Assembly: GCF_014218805.1 (NCBI RefSeq)
Contig: NZ_JACJUV010000008.1
Coordinates: 186,001 to 250,000, forward strand
Direction: 5' to 3'
DNA length: 64,000 nt
From: Teredinibacter franksiae
Lineage (GTDB): Bacteria; Pseudomonadota; Gammaproteobacteria; Pseudomonadales; Cellvibrionaceae
Position numbers and translations under genes: made by a program. The notes beneath the pieces were generated by a model that was given only the letters and a program-made list of their open reading frames with translations, was not told the DNA's origin and did no database searches. Shown piece by piece: positions 35,856-45,473 of this stretch; position 1 is the stretch's first letter, and every line of letters begins with the position of its first letter.

Positions 35856-37318
35856 AACAACTCCTGAATACTTTCAAGAATCACTTCACTCTCTTTATCC
35901 AGCGCAATAATTTCAGCAATAATTTCTGAAGGTTCCCGTAGCACTACCTCATCATTTACATTCGGGTTTTTAACCGACAAATCCCATGTGCTTTGATCAA
36001 TGCTACTGGCTGCCAACGACCATGATTTATCGGTATCGGCAAAGTTTTTTTGCAGCGCGATAAATTCTTTTAAGTCGTTATCGTTTAATGGGTTGGTTTT
36101 GCCCATATTACGGCCGGGATCTAGCTGGTAGTACCACGTGTTTTGCGTGGGTGCGCCTTTGGTGAAAAATAACACGACGGTTTTTACACCGGCGCCGATA
36201 AACGTACCGCCGGGGCAATCTAATACTGTGTGTAAATTACAACTATCTAATAGCTCTTTGCGCAGGGCGATGGCGGCGTTATCCGTATTACTTAAAAAAG
36301 TGTTTTTAATGACGATGGCTGCACGGCCACCGGGTTTAAGGGTTTTTATAAAGTGCTGTAAAAACAAAAACGCGGTTTCGCCGGTTTTAATGGTGAAGTT
36401 TTGCTGCACCTCTGGCCGCTCTTTGCCGCCAAAGGGTGGGTTGGCTAATACTATGTCGTGGCGGTTGCTGTCTTGAATGTCGGCGGTGTTTTCGCCAAGG
36501 GTGTTGGTGTGAATAACATTGGGGGCCTCTATGCCATGCAAGATCATGTTCATAATGGCTATTACGTACGCGAGGGACTTTTTCTCTTTGGCGTAGAAGG
36601 TGCGCTCTTGCAGAATTTTTAAGTGGCTTGTGGTGAGTTTTTTGCCACTGGCGCCGCCTTTGCGTAAGTAGTCGAAGGCCTCGCATAAAAACCCGGCGGA
36701 GCCTGCGGCACCGTCGTATATGGTTTCGCCAATTTTAGGTTGTATGATGTCGATCATGGCGCGAATAAGTGGGCGTGGGGTGTAGTATTCGCCACCGTTA
36801 CGGCCTGCGTTGCCCATGTTTTTAATTTTGGCTTCGTAGAGGTGGCTTAGCTCGTGCTTTTGGTCTTGGGTGCGAAATTCGAGTTGGTCTACCTTTTCTA
36901 GCGCGTCTCTTAATGAATAGCCGCTTTGAATGCGGTTTTTAATTTCGCCAAAGATTTCGCCAATTTTGTATTCGATGGTATTGGGGCTAAGGGCACGCTC
37001 TTTAAAGGATTTTAAATAGGGGAAGAGTTGGTTGTTTACAAAGTCTATTAGGTCGTCGCCGGTTAATACGTCGTCGTGTATTGGGTTGCCGTGTTCATCT
37101 AGGGGCGCGGCCCATGCACCCCAGCAGTATTTTTGGTCGATTATGTATTGGTATTCCCTGCCCTCTAGCTCGGCCTGTAGGGATTTTTCGTACTCTAGAT
37201 CCTCTAGGTATTTTAGAAACAGCATCCATGAGGTTTGCTCGGTGTAGTCTAGCTCGCTGGAACAGCCAGCGTCTTTGTGGAGTATGTCGTCTATGTTTTT
37301 GAAGGTTTGTTCGAACAT
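35852..37318 (-). CDS. hsdM: Type I DNA methyltransferase subunit M (system 2)
   Basis: A protein of 488 residues, the standard HsdM length. It has the N-terminal helical part (MLFLKYLEDLEYEKSLQ), GEYYTPRPLIRAMIDI, SAM motif I YDGAAGSAGFL and catalytic NPPFGG, with the usual DIVLANPPFGGKE context. It belongs to a different HsdM group from the long HsdM of system 1, so the two systems did not arise by simple duplication. First gene of its operon; the promoter should lie in 37319-37650 but was not found. Confidence 0.95.
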   Translation of the reverse strand: MFEQTFKNIDDILHKDAGCSSELDYTEQTSWMLFLKYLEDLEYEKSLQAELEGREYQYIIDQKYCWGAWAAPLDEHGNPIHDDVLTGDDLIDFVNNQLFPYLKSFKERALSPNTIEYKIGEIFGEIKNRIQSGYSLRDALEKVDQLEFRTQDQKHELSHLYEAKIKNMGNAGRNGGEYYTPRPLIRAMIDIIQPKIGETIYDGAAGSAGFLCEAFDYLRKGGASGKKLTTSHLKILQERTFYAKEKKSLAYVIAIMNMILHGIEAPNVIHTNTLGENTADIQDSNRHDIVLANPPFGGKERPEVQQNFTIKTGETAFLFLQHFIKTLKPGGRAAIVIKNTFLSNTDNAAIALRKELLDSCNLHTVLDCPGGTFIGAGVKTVVLFFTKGAPTQNTWYYQLDPGRNMGKTNPLNDNDLKEFIALQKNFADTDKSWSLAASSIDQSTWDLSVKNPNVNDEVVLREPSEIIAEIIALDKESEVILESIQELL

Positions 37319-37724
37319 CTATTATCGACCCTATTACCTTGTGGCTCGGTTTGGCTGAATGTGTGGTTTTACTAGCGCGTGTTTGTTTATTTTTTATACT
37401 AAGTGGTTATTCCAATACTTATCGTGCTCTAGTGGCGTGTATGGCGCACGGCGTAAGCCTGTATCGTACTTTAGTATACCTTATAGGACTATGTGAGAGG
37501 CTGATTACACGCCCAAGCTATGGCTACATCAAACAGTGGCGTGCACTGAAAGCGCTACAGGGGCTATATGGCTTTCTTGACTCGGTATGAGGTATAGATA
37601 GTGGTTTTCCAGTTTCTAGCTGTGTAGGGGTGCGGAACTTGCGGATTTGCGGAAAGCCCCAGTACTTGGGGCTTTGATGGTGCGGGCTGAGTGCGGATGG
37701 TTGCGGAAACGCCATTGCAGGGCG
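37319..37724. other. Intergenic region between the R-M set and island replication genes
   Basis: About 400 bp with no supported gene. A hairpin AAAGCCCC / GGGGCTTT at 37653-37675 follows the DUF3987 gene and probably terminates it, though its T-tract is weak. Confidence 0.5.
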
Positions 37725-39311
37725 CTATTCCACGCATAGCTTCCATACACTGGGCTTGCCTTGCGTGTTGTATTCAACCACCTCCACATAACCCATTTCT
37801 TCCAGCAACTTTAGGCGAGCCCTTGCTACACCCGCCGAACGAAGGCCAGAAGGTAAGTTTTTGAAGTCGACCGATTCAATGACACCTGATTGGTTTGCAA
37901 GCCATTCAAGCATGCTTGCGGCTTGGTGTAGCTGTTTATCTGCCTCATCGTTGCTATGGCGTGCGGCCATTGTTTCTAGGTGCCATTGAACAATTTGGCC
38001 TGCTCGGCTTATATGCTCGGCCTCAACTTTTGGCGCGCCCTCGATGAAGGCGAAAATAGTCGCAATGCGTGCAATCATTTCACCACCCTTGGCAGCCATC
38101 GCCTTTACACAATGATACTTACCTTCTGGCGCTAGCAGGCATTCTATTTCGTCGTGGAGGCTTACCCACCGGGTATAGGCTTCGCCCTCTATTGTGTAAA
38201 GGGTGGGCTTTAAGGCGCCGGTCTTTTCGTCTATTGGTAAGGGTGTTTCCAGTATTTCACCCAGCCGTTGTGTATAACGAGTGTAAGCTTGGTTGGTGTT
38301 GATATCGTTTGCGGGGGTTTTATCACCCAGAAAACGGGTACCGGCAATGCTTTCTACGTATGCTATTAAAAAGCGCGGTAGAAAACCCTGTTGATTAATT
38401 AAGGCATCACCAAGAAATTTTGACGCTACTACGGGCTGAATCATTAGGTGGGCCGATAAGCGTCTACCAGACATTACGCCTGATTCACCCATTGCACCGC
38501 GCGTTCGGGTAAGCGGGCTACCATCCCATAACTTGCAAAGCTCACCTAGCATTATGCCTTTGGATTCGTCCCGCATGCCGTGACCAGAGAAAAACCCAAT
38601 TCCTTCATCGGAAAATAGTCCCGCCGTTGGCAAACCATCTTGATAATGTCGCCATAACGCTGCTGGCGTTGGTTCTGCAAATACGATATTTGGAAAAGTG
38701 GGTGGTTTGGGTTTGATTTTTTCTAGCTGCCTAAGGTCGTTTTCCAGCATTTCTTTATTATAGTTGGCGACTTTATTTTTACGTTTATACATGCGCAGAA
38801 CAGATTCGCGTTCGACTTCCCATGCGGTGAGTTCTGCCTCGTACTCTCCCTTCTTTGTATTAAATTCGTTAATGCGTTCTTCTTCAAACGCGCGAATAGG
38901 CGCTAGGGCAAGCTTGTCTCCTGAAGATTTTCTATCGCCCGATTCTGCAACAGTGCTGAAAAATAGAGATGTTGGACATACACCAATATTTCCACGCGAC
39001 ACATTCGCATGCCCCTGTGTAACCAAAGCTGCTGCGCTTAAAACCGATTGCCCGGCCATTACAACTGGGGCTTGGACATGGGCTGCAATGACTTTTGCAG
39101 CACCACCAAGCACTTCGCCCAAAGCCTCTATTGGGTATATCTCTGTACCTCGTATCGCTTTCATTTCTTCAATCGTTTGCTGAATGGATTCTGGCTGGGG
39201 TTGAGCTTTGTTATCCGCAGGCTTTCGCACACTTTCCGCACACCTAACCTCCCCAATGCCCTCGTTTTCCGCAAATCCGCAGCTTCCGCAGTTGGCTTCA
39301 ATGTTTTTCAT
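37725..39311 (-). CDS. DUF3987 (YfjI-like) primase-helicase-associated protein
   Basis: A protein of 528 residues. It has family features: ALGEVLGGAAKVIAAHVQAP and AGQSVLSAAALVTQGHANVS near the start, TVAESGDRKSSGDKLALAPI (a P-loop-like segment without a classic GKT), GIGFFSGHGMRDESKGIMLG and AHLMIQPVVASKFLGD. Proteins of this type accompany primases on satellite phages and islands and probably help replicate them. The ATG at 39311 overlaps the TAA of the preceding TOPRIM gene by one base and is preferred over an upstream in-frame start at 39392. Confidence 0.85.
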   Translation of the reverse strand: MKNIEANCGSCGFAENEGIGEVRCAESVRKPADNKAQPQPESIQQTIEEMKAIRGTEIYPIEALGEVLGGAAKVIAAHVQAPVVMAGQSVLSAAALVTQGHANVSRGNIGVCPTSLFFSTVAESGDRKSSGDKLALAPIRAFEEERINEFNTKKGEYEAELTAWEVERESVLRMYKRKNKVANYNKEMLENDLRQLEKIKPKPPTFPNIVFAEPTPAALWRHYQDGLPTAGLFSDEGIGFFSGHGMRDESKGIMLGELCKLWDGSPLTRTRGAMGESGVMSGRRLSAHLMIQPVVASKFLGDALINQQGFLPRFLIAYVESIAGTRFLGDKTPANDINTNQAYTRYTQRLGEILETPLPIDEKTGALKPTLYTIEGEAYTRWVSLHDEIECLLAPEGKYHCVKAMAAKGGEMIARIATIFAFIEGAPKVEAEHISRAGQIVQWHLETMAARHSNDEADKQLHQAASMLEWLANQSGVIESVDFKNLPSGLRSAGVARARLKLLEEMGYVEVVEYNTQGKPSVWKLCVE

Positions 39312-40264
39312 TAGAAGCCCCCTGAGTTTTTGCAGTTTGCGTAGTCGTTGAAGTCGGTACAAATGCATTCTGGGCCACAAGCTCGTGGCCATTGAACGGT
39401 TGCCCCTACCAACTTGGCAGCTTCGTACGCCTTTGTAATACCGGGGTTTTCTTTGGTTTTGTGGTCGTTGTCGGCGGCAATTACAAATTCAATATTTGGG
39501 TATTCCGTACGAATACCAACACATACGGTGCTAATATTTCCGCAGGACAAAGCGCAAACCACCGGCACCTTCTGCAGCTGCCATATTGTTAAACCGGTTG
39601 CGATGCCTTCACATACGTATAAAACACCTTTCTTTGGTATTTCTGCTGCGCCAATCAAGGTAAAACAGCCTTTTATCTCGCCGCCCTTTGAGTAAGTTTT
39701 AGTACCACTGGCACCTATAAATTGTAGATTTACGATGTTACCTGATAGGTTTTGAATGGGAGCAACGATGAAACCCTTACTTTCTTTTAACCCCAACGCG
39801 GGTACGTTCTTACGCTTTATGTACGGGTGCTCTACGGTAGCGGGCTTTGCTGTGCTCCAAATAGAGTTTGCTTTGCGAGCAGCATTATGGTGTTTTACCG
39901 CCAGAGAATGGATATTGGTAAGCCTGTCGGCAGCGAGTAGCAGGCGTTTTTCTGCGCACAACCGAGGCTTGTCTTTTACGCTAACCCCTGCGCTGCGCCA
40001 TGAATATGTAGCCCCTCGTTTCCAACTGCCAAACCAACCAGCTGAAGCGCCATTGGCTCGCTCGCGGAATCGATACCAACATGCTTTATTTCCCGGTTTT
40101 CCTTCGGGGTCATCGAAGCGGTGTATTTCGCCATCGGCTATAGGATCTATAAATACACCAAACACTGCTTCTATATCTTTGGCAAATTCGTGTGTTGGGT
40201 TGGTATAATTCTGGATATGCTTAATTTTATCGGCCGTGGATAAGCGGCCTTTTTTTATGCTCAT
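39311..40264 (-). CDS. TOPRIM-domain primase-like protein (P4-type)
   Basis: A protein of 317 residues. The TOPRIM fold shows LYVCEGIATGLTIWQL (catalytic Glu) and FVIAADNDHK (DxD) at about residues 215-285. The N-terminal part (YRFRERANGASAGWFGSWKR, HPYIKRKNVPALGL) matches the region before TOPRIM in phage/island DNA primases, but lacks a recognisable Cys4 zinc finger. With DUF3987 it likely primes replication of the excised island. Confidence 0.85.
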   Translation of the reverse strand: MSIKKGRLSTADKIKHIQNYTNPTHEFAKDIEAVFGVFIDPIADGEIHRFDDPEGKPGNKACWYRFRERANGASAGWFGSWKRGATYSWRSAGVSVKDKPRLCAEKRLLLAADRLTNIHSLAVKHHNAARKANSIWSTAKPATVEHPYIKRKNVPALGLKESKGFIVAPIQNLSGNIVNLQFIGASGTKTYSKGGEIKGCFTLIGAAEIPKKGVLYVCEGIATGLTIWQLQKVPVVCALSCGNISTVCVGIRTEYPNIEFVIAADNDHKTKENPGITKAYEAAKLVGATVQWPRACGPECICTDFNDYANCKNSGGF

Positions 40265-40273
40265 GGCCGTCTC

Positions 40274-40486
40274 CTAGATTGACTCAATCAGTTTATAAAT
40301 GTCTTCCACACGCCATGCGGTTGAACGCTCGCTCAGCTTTACGGGTTTGGGGTAACGACCATCACGTATACCTTCCCACCATGTGGTTTTGCTCACAGGG
40401 ATTATTGCGGGAATAGGCGGGGTTGCCGTGGGGTCGCCGAGAATTTGCTTTAGCTTTACAAAGCCGGTTTCTGGAAGGTTGTTCAT
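40274..40486 (-). CDS. AlpA-family regulator
   Basis: A 70-residue excisionase-like winged helix: FVKLKQILG, PVSKTTWWEGIRDGRYPKPV, KLSERSTAWRVEDIYKLIES. AlpA-type proteins activate excision or late genes of P4-like elements. The ATG at 40486 is preferred to a longer frame (40522) because AGGAG lies upstream at a usable distance and family members start near this point. It is 9 bases upstream of the TOPRIM gene. Confidence 0.87.
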   Translation of the reverse strand: MNNLPETGFVKLKQILGDPTATPPIPAIIPVSKTTWWEGIRDGRYPKPVKLSERSTAWRVEDIYKLIESI

Positions 40487-40590
40487 TGAGGTGTGCTCCT
40501 GTGCGTTATGGGGTAGGAGCATGCTCGCCTAAATGAAAAATAAGCTCGAAGATATTCGAGCGAAAAAAATTTGCGAATTTCTTTGCTTTT

Positions 40591-41505
40591 TTATTCTTTG
40601 CTTAAAGCTTTACGCACATCATCATAAGTGACGTCAAAATCGTCAATACAACTAGAAATGTCAGGTGTATTTGCACCACTATTCAGCACAATATTGGCTA
40701 TTATCGCAATTGCTTTGTATAACTCTTTACTCAGCTCAAAACCGTTTTCTCTTAAGCAAAAGCCGAATGCACGGAGGTATTGCGTTTTGGTGTTATCTTT
40801 TCTTGTGCTCAAGGCTGCTCCAGATTTGCCCGTGTGATATGCGTAGCAATCTCTAGCGCTGCTTCCGATTTGCCCAACTATCGAAGAAACACTCGGCGAT
40901 AGTGACCAGCTATAAACATTATCAAGGCCTTCCAGCAGCTTCTTCGCTTCCACACGCCAAGTAAGGTCAGCGTCCCCCATCGTGTGATTTATAAGCTCAC
41001 GAAGGCTGGATAATTCAGAGTTAACACTTGGTATTGCCAAGGCGCTTAGCTTCGCAAGGCCCTCACTTAGCAGCCCCGCGTTTTTTTCGATCTGCTTGAG
41101 TAGTGCGACAGCTTTTTTAACATTGGCTCTTAATGTGCTGTAATCGAACAACGAAGCCGCTGCTTGTTCTATGAATATGCATTGCTCCTGTTCACTGACT
41201 GCATTCTCGTTGAGTATTTTCACCAGTTCTACCATTCTGGAGTCACTGGCAAGGCTTTCCCAGCATTTCAGGTCGATTCTTACTTGGTCAACTTCGCGCA
41301 ACATATCGGCATATTTCAATCGCGCCACTTCCAGCTGATTAAAATCGTCCTGTTCCAAAAAGCGAGTCATCTGATCCTTCAGTGAAGCGCGCTCAGACTC
41401 TAACGAGTGTAATAACTGAACCAAACCTTCATGACCGTCATAGCCTTGTAGCCTTTGGGAAACCTTGTTTTGTAAATAGTCTGGAAGTGCGGATATTGAT
41501 TTCAT
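40591..41505 (-). CDS. Unknown island protein
   Basis: A 304-residue soluble protein, largely helical, with predicted coiled-coil stretches (LLHSLESERASLKDQMTRFL, NVKKAVALLKQIEKNAG). I do not recognise the family, and no signal peptide or catalytic motif is visible. Its ATG overlaps the TAA of the integrase gene by one base, so it is translated with it. It may be an accessory of integration or an island-specific function. Confidence 0.75.
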   Translation of the reverse strand: MKSISALPDYLQNKVSQRLQGYDGHEGLVQLLHSLESERASLKDQMTRFLEQDDFNQLEVARLKYADMLREVDQVRIDLKCWESLASDSRMVELVKILNENAVSEQEQCIFIEQAAASLFDYSTLRANVKKAVALLKQIEKNAGLLSEGLAKLSALAIPSVNSELSSLRELINHTMGDADLTWRVEAKKLLEGLDNVYSWSLSPSVSSIVGQIGSSARDCYAYHTGKSGAALSTRKDNTKTQYLRAFGFCLRENGFELSKELYKAIAIIANIVLNSGANTPDISSCIDDFDVTYDDVRKALSKE

Positions 41506-42743
41506 TACTCTGTAGCCGCCTTCGAAAATATGGAAACAACCTGACCATTGGATCGAAGCACGCCGAGATAATCAGCCCAGCGTTGCATCATTTTTTTTCT
41601 TTGCGGTAAATGCGTTGTTCGGTTATAGGCTCGACCCAAGCTGTCTTTCACTGCATGGGCAAGTTGGTGTTCAATTAAATCAACACGTTCGCCCAGAACT
41701 TCATCGAGTAGTGTTCGCGCTATCGCTCTAAAACCGTGGCCTGTCATTTCTGTTTTTTCGATACCCATGTTGCGAAATGCTGAGAGAATCGCGTTATCGC
41801 TCATCGGGCGACGAGGGCTACGTGCGGAAGGAAATACGTATTGCCAATTACCGGTTAGTAATTGCTGCTCTTTCAAGATTTCAATGGATTGGGAGCTTAA
41901 TGGAACGATTAAATCTTCGCCCATTTTCATTTTGCTACCCGGAATTTTCCACTCAGCTGCTCCAAAATTGATTTCTGACCACTCCGCATGGCGTAACTCG
42001 TTGGGGCGAACAAATACGAGTGGTGCTAGCTTCATGGCAGCCCTTACCGTGGCGGTACCTTCATAGCCGTCAATCATTCGAAGTAACTGCCCGACTATTA
42101 CTGGATCGGTAATGGCAGGAAAGTGTTGTTTTCTATGTGCTGGAAGTGCCTTTTTTAAATCGGGTGTAAAATCACGCTTTACTCTCCCCGTGGCCACTGC
42201 ATAACGCAGTATTTGTCCTGTTACCTGTTTTAAGCGGTGTGCACTTTCAAGGGCCCCTCGCTGCTCTACTTTACGTAACACCCCAAGCAACTGCGTGGGT
42301 AGTAACTGCGAGATTGGAACTGTACCAACATAAGGAAACAGGTTTGCTTCCAGTGATCGCAAAACTTTGGCTGAATAACCTTCGCTCCAGTTTTGCGCTT
42401 GTTGCTCGTGCCACTCCCGCGCCACTGCTTCAACATGATTGCTAAGCGTTTGGATTTGCTCCAGCTTCTTGTTTTTCTTTGTTTGGGAGGGGTCGATACC
42501 TTCCAGTATCATGTCCTTAGCTTCTTCACGGGCTTTACGTGCGGCTTTCAGCGTAACGGATGGATATGGGCCTATAGTTAACAGTTTTTCTTTGCCACCA
42601 ATCCTGTATTTCAATCTCCATGACTTGGTGCGCTTTCCTTCACCTGCTTTCGGGATAAACAGGTACAAACCTCCGCCATCACTGAGTTTTTGAGTCTTCT
42701 CTGTGGGCTTTGCTTGCCTGATTTTGGAGTCTGTAAGAGCCAT
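41505..42743 (-). CDS. P4-type tyrosine integrase
   Basis: It integrates and excises the island at the tRNA-Ala gene. The N-terminal DUF4102 domain (MALTDSKIRQAKPTEKTQ, LSDGGGLYLFI) and catalytic R-H-R-Y set are present: Arg in VFVRPNELRHAEW, HGFRAIART, HQLAHAV and Tyr in GRAYNRTTH. The ATG at 42743 is chosen because P4-type integrases start MALTD; an in-frame start at 42782 would add 13 residues. It faces the tRNA gene about 185 bp away, the standard arrangement. Confidence 0.95.
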   Translation of the reverse strand: MALTDSKIRQAKPTEKTQKLSDGGGLYLFIPKAGEGKRTKSWRLKYRIGGKEKLLTIGPYPSVTLKAARKAREEAKDMILEGIDPSQTKKNKKLEQIQTLSNHVEAVAREWHEQQAQNWSEGYSAKVLRSLEANLFPYVGTVPISQLLPTQLLGVLRKVEQRGALESAHRLKQVTGQILRYAVATGRVKRDFTPDLKKALPAHRKQHFPAITDPVIVGQLLRMIDGYEGTATVRAAMKLAPLVFVRPNELRHAEWSEINFGAAEWKIPGSKMKMGEDLIVPLSSQSIEILKEQQLLTGNWQYVFPSARSPRRPMSDNAILSAFRNMGIEKTEMTGHGFRAIARTLLDEVLGERVDLIEHQLAHAVKDSLGRAYNRTTHLPQRKKMMQRWADYLGVLRSNGQVVSIFSKAATE

Positions 42744-42794
42744 GCCATTCACCAATTGGGGGTATCTGGAGGTACGGAACAAGAAAGTCGTTTA

Positions 42795-42846
42795 GTACCC
42801 CCAGCTATACCCCCAAACTTAACGGATGTGGGGGTACATTAACGGA
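42795..42846. promoter_or_regulatory. Repeats upstream of the integrase
   Basis: GTACCCCCA and ATACCCCCA are direct repeats, followed by the inverted form TGGGGGTAC, and TTAACGGA(T/C)GT occurs twice. These are plausible integrase/AlpA arm-binding sites between int and att. Similar TACCCCTAT / TACCCCCAAT repeats occur inside the left att copy, near 30680-30704. Confidence 0.55.
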
Positions 42847-42870
42847 CGTCGTTGAATGGAGTATAAACGC

Positions 42871-42895
42871 AAAAAGCCCCGCAATGCGAGGCTTT
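42871..42895 (-). terminator. Terminator of the tRNA-Ala transcript
   Basis: On the minus strand, AAAGCC-TCGC / GCGG-GGCTTTTT forms a near-perfect stem with a T run about 30 bases past the tRNA 3' end. It was presumably brought in with the island. Confidence 0.75.
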
Positions 42896-42926
42896 AGGAC
42901 GGTATAGGATGCTACCGAATGGGTGT

Positions 42927-42941
42927 TTGGTGGAGCCTAGC
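42927..42941. repeat. Right attachment site within the tRNA 3' end
   Basis: TTGGTGGAGCCTAGC, identical to 30602-30616. Together they bound the 12.3-kb island. Confidence 0.85.
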
Positions 42942-43003
42942 GGGATCGAACCGCTGACCTCAACACTGCCAGTGTTGCGCTCTCCCAGCTGAGCTAAGGC
43001 CCC
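42928..43003 (-). tRNA. tRNA-Ala (anticodon GGC)
   Basis: A 76-base cloverleaf on the minus strand. The acceptor stem GGGGCCT pairs with AGGCTCC, including the G3-U70 wobble that identifies alanine tRNAs. The D-arm is AGCTC...GAGC, the anticodon loop CTGGCAG carries GGC, the T-arm is intact, and CCA is encoded. Its 3' end serves as the island attachment site and was restored by the inserted element. Confidence 0.97.
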
Positions 43004-43094
43004 ATAGCTTTCCGAAGAAAACGGGTTGAAGACGGTGTCTTCTGAGGGGGCGCATTCTACCAATGTGCTCCCCCATGTCAACACTTTAGTTGGG

Positions 43095-44597
43095 TTAGCC
43101 TTCTACCTTGGGCTGGCCCAACTGGGCGTATTCTTTCTCGTAGCGCTTGAGCACCTTTTTACCGGCACCGCCCAGTATGTCTACGGCCTCGCGCAGGCGC
43201 ACGCGGCTAAGGTCTGGGCCCAACAGTACCATGGCATCCATTACCGAGAAGCTGGCGGTAGAGCCGCTTATGGCTATAAACACGGGCGCCAGCAGGTCTT
43301 TCAATTTCAGTTCCATGCCCTCTGCTAGGGCTTTTAGCTCGTTGAAGATGCTGTCGCGCTCCCAGCTGCGTAGGTTGTCCATTTTCCACTGGGTAAACTG
43401 CAGTATTTTCTTCTGGGTTTCGATATCCAACTTGTTCGCGGCAAAGCTTGCTTCGTTTATGTCTAGTTTGCCCGTGGCCAAGAAGGCTACCGTGGGAATA
43501 AAGTCGCTTAGGGTTTCCATACGCTTTTTAACGTGGGGAATGGCCTTCAGCAAGCTGTCTTCGTTAAGCAACCAACTGGCGAGCTTTTCGGCCAATTGCT
43601 TGTCGGTGTGGTCTTCTCGTATCCACATGCCGTTAAGCCAGCTGAGCTTTTCTACATCGAATATAGGCCCACCGAGCGACACACGGGAGATATCGAAGTG
43701 GTTTAGCATTTCTTGCAGGCTAAATTTTTCACTTTCGTCGGGCATAGACCAGCCCATACGCCCTAGGTAGTTTATAACCGCCTCGGGCAGGTAGCCCATA
43801 CGCTGGTAATACATAATGCTGGTAGGGTTCTTGCGCTTGCTCAGTTTGGTTTTGTCTGGGTTACGCAACAGCGGCAGGTGGCAAAATACCGGCACTTTCC
43901 AGCCAAAATATTTGTATAACAGCAGGTGTTTAGGAGCGGAGTTTATCCACTCTTCACCTCGTATTACGTGGGTTATAGCCATTAGGTGGTCGTCTACTAC
44001 GTTGGCTAGGTGGTAGGTGGGCATGCCGTCGGATTTCATTAAAATCTGCGCATCTACCAACGACCAATCCAGCTCCATGTTGCCGCGCAATAAATCGGCT
44101 ACGGTGCAGGTGCCCTCTTCTTCTGGCACTACCATGCGTACTACGTAGGCTTGGCCCTGGGCTTCGCGCTCGGCTTGCTCCTGTTCGCTCAGTTTCAGGT
44201 CTGAGGCTTTTAGGGCGGTATGAATGCCCGCTTCTTTGCGCTGTGCACGCAGCGTGTCTAACTCTTCGGTGGTGCGGTAACACTTAAAGGCATGACCCGC
44301 ATCGAGCAGTATTTGTACGTGCTCTTCGTAAATAGTTTTGCGCTCGCTTTGGCGGTACGGCCCGTGGGCGCCACCTACGTCTGGGCCTTCGTCCCATTCC
44401 AGCCCTAACCAGCGCAGGGAATCTAATATGGCCTGCTCAGATTCCGGGGTTGAGCGGCTTTGGTCGGTATCTTCTATGCGCAAAATAAACTGGCCGCCGT
44501 GCTTACGTGCGAAACACAGGTTGAACAGTGCTATATAGGCGGTACCTACGTGGGGGTCGCCGGTTGGCGAGGGTGCAATGCGGGTTCTAACAGACAT
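43095..44597 (-). CDS. gltX: Glutamyl-tRNA synthetase
   Basis: It charges tRNA-Glu with glutamate. The class I signature is present: [20 protein letters not shown] (HIGH box as HVGT) at the start and [10 protein letters not shown] (KMSKS loop) near residue 250. Full length for the family (500 residues). The ATG at 44597 is chosen because the family begins [13 protein letters not shown]; a longer frame exists to 44633. It is adjacent to tRNA-Ala and ordinary core genome. Confidence 0.97.
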   Translation of the reverse strand: MSVRTRIAPSPTGDPHVGTAYIALFNLCFARKHGGQFILRIEDTDQSRSTPESEQAILDSLRWLGLEWDEGPDVGGAHGPYRQSERKTIYEEHVQILLDAGHAFKCYRTTEELDTLRAQRKEAGIHTALKASDLKLSEQEQAEREAQGQAYVVRMVVPEEEGTCTVADLLRGNMELDWSLVDAQILMKSDGMPTYHLANVVDDHLMAITHVIRGEEWINSAPKHLLLYKYFGWKVPVFCHLPLLRNPDKTKLSKRKNPTSIMYYQRMGYLPEAVINYLGRMGWSMPDESEKFSLQEMLNHFDISRVSLGGPIFDVEKLSWLNGMWIREDHTDKQLAEKLASWLLNEDSLLKAIPHVKKRMETLSDFIPTVAFLATGKLDINEASFAANKLDIETQKKILQFTQWKMDNLRSWERDSIFNELKALAEGMELKLKDLLAPVFIAISGSTASFSVMDAMVLLGPDLSRVRLREAVDILGGAGKKVLKRYEKEYAQLGQPKVEG

Positions 44598-44676
44598 GTT
44601 TTTTCTCTGATGTTGGCCGGGCGCGAAGCCCAACCAAGCACTTTTAATTTAGGCGGGCAATTATACCCTTCGAAAT

Positions 44677-45276
44677 TTAAAAACGGTAACTCAGCGCTAT
44701 ACCGCCGCCTTTTACCTCTACAAAATCAGCCGACTGATAATCGTAGAATAGCCCCAACTCAACGTGCTTAAACTGGAAGCCCCCTTCAATACCCAGATAG
44801 GGGTCAATACCCGTTTCAGTGCGGTTTTCTCGATCGTTACTGTTTCTTTCAGGGTCTATATTTACGGCATAGTCAGACGCCCAGCGCCCAAAACCAAGTT
44901 TAGCCCGCAGAAAGGTATTGTTGCTGTAGGCCCAAGTGTATGTGGGTAATACGTACAATATAGAGTGCTCTAAGGTTACATCTGTACCCGGTATCAAAGT
45001 AGAGAAAAAGTTGGCATTTACGTACTTCCGAGAACCCAACTCCACGCCGAAACCATTGGGGCTTTCATAACCAACTTTTAAGCCCCACGCAATAGCGATT
45101 TCGTCTGAGGGCTCTAGCTCGTTTACCTCCAAAGAGGCTAAGGAAAAATCAAAGCCAGCCCGAAATACACCCTTCTGCTCTTCTGTTTCTGCAAAAGCAC
45201 TGACGGTCATAATCCCGCTCAGCACAACAACCAATGCTCGAAAACCATTTTTAGAGGTGATTTTAAATTCTTCCAT
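44677..45276 (-). CDS. Outer-membrane beta-barrel-like protein
   Basis: A protein of 199 residues. A signal peptide (FRALVVVLSGIMTVSAFA) is followed by alternating strands with aromatic girdles (AIAWGLKVGYESPNGFGVEL, ILYVLPTYTWAYSNNTFLR, YLGIEGGFQF) and a final GGIALSYRF. The terminal Phe and strand pattern are those of small outer-membrane barrels. The family is not identified. The ATG at 45276 is used (AAGGG eight bases upstream). A longer frame to 45405 would add (TLTQ)n, which is only the translation of the upstream 12-bp tandem repeat and is not believable protein. Divergent from the nitroreductase. Confidence 0.75.
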   Translation of the reverse strand: MEEFKITSKNGFRALVVVLSGIMTVSAFAETEEQKGVFRAGFDFSLASLEVNELEPSDEIAIAWGLKVGYESPNGFGVELGSRKYVNANFFSTLIPGTDVTLEHSILYVLPTYTWAYSNNTFLRAKLGFGRWASDYAVNIDPERNSNDRENRTETGIDPYLGIEGGFQFKHVELGLFYDYQSADFVEVKGGGIALSYRF

Positions 45277-45302
45277 AATTTTCCCTTCTAGAGTGTGTAA
45301 CA

Positions 45303-45386
45303 ATGTTTGTGTTAATGTTTGTGTTAATGTTTGTGTTAATGTTTGTGTTAATGTTTGTGTTAATGTTTGTGTTAATGTTTGTGTTA
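45303..45386. repeat. Seven tandem 12-bp repeats in a divergent promoter region
   Basis: ATGTTTGTGTTA occurs seven times head to tail, plus a partial copy, between the outer-membrane protein gene (start 45276) and the nitroreductase gene (start 45474). The unit length, about one helical turn and a multiple of 3, and the position suggest variable regulation or regulator-binding sites. Confidence 0.95.
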
Positions 45387-45473
45387 ATGTTGTCTGCAAT
45401 TTCAATAGCCACTATATTTACGCCGTATCTATGTAACTGATGCGAGCATAGCACGCCCTCAGGTAAGTAATTT

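Noticed and set aside
45276..45405. N-terminal (TLTQ)n extension of the outer-membrane protein
   Set aside because: It is only the translation of the 12-bp tandem repeat; a downstream ATG with a ribosome site and signal peptide is the better start.
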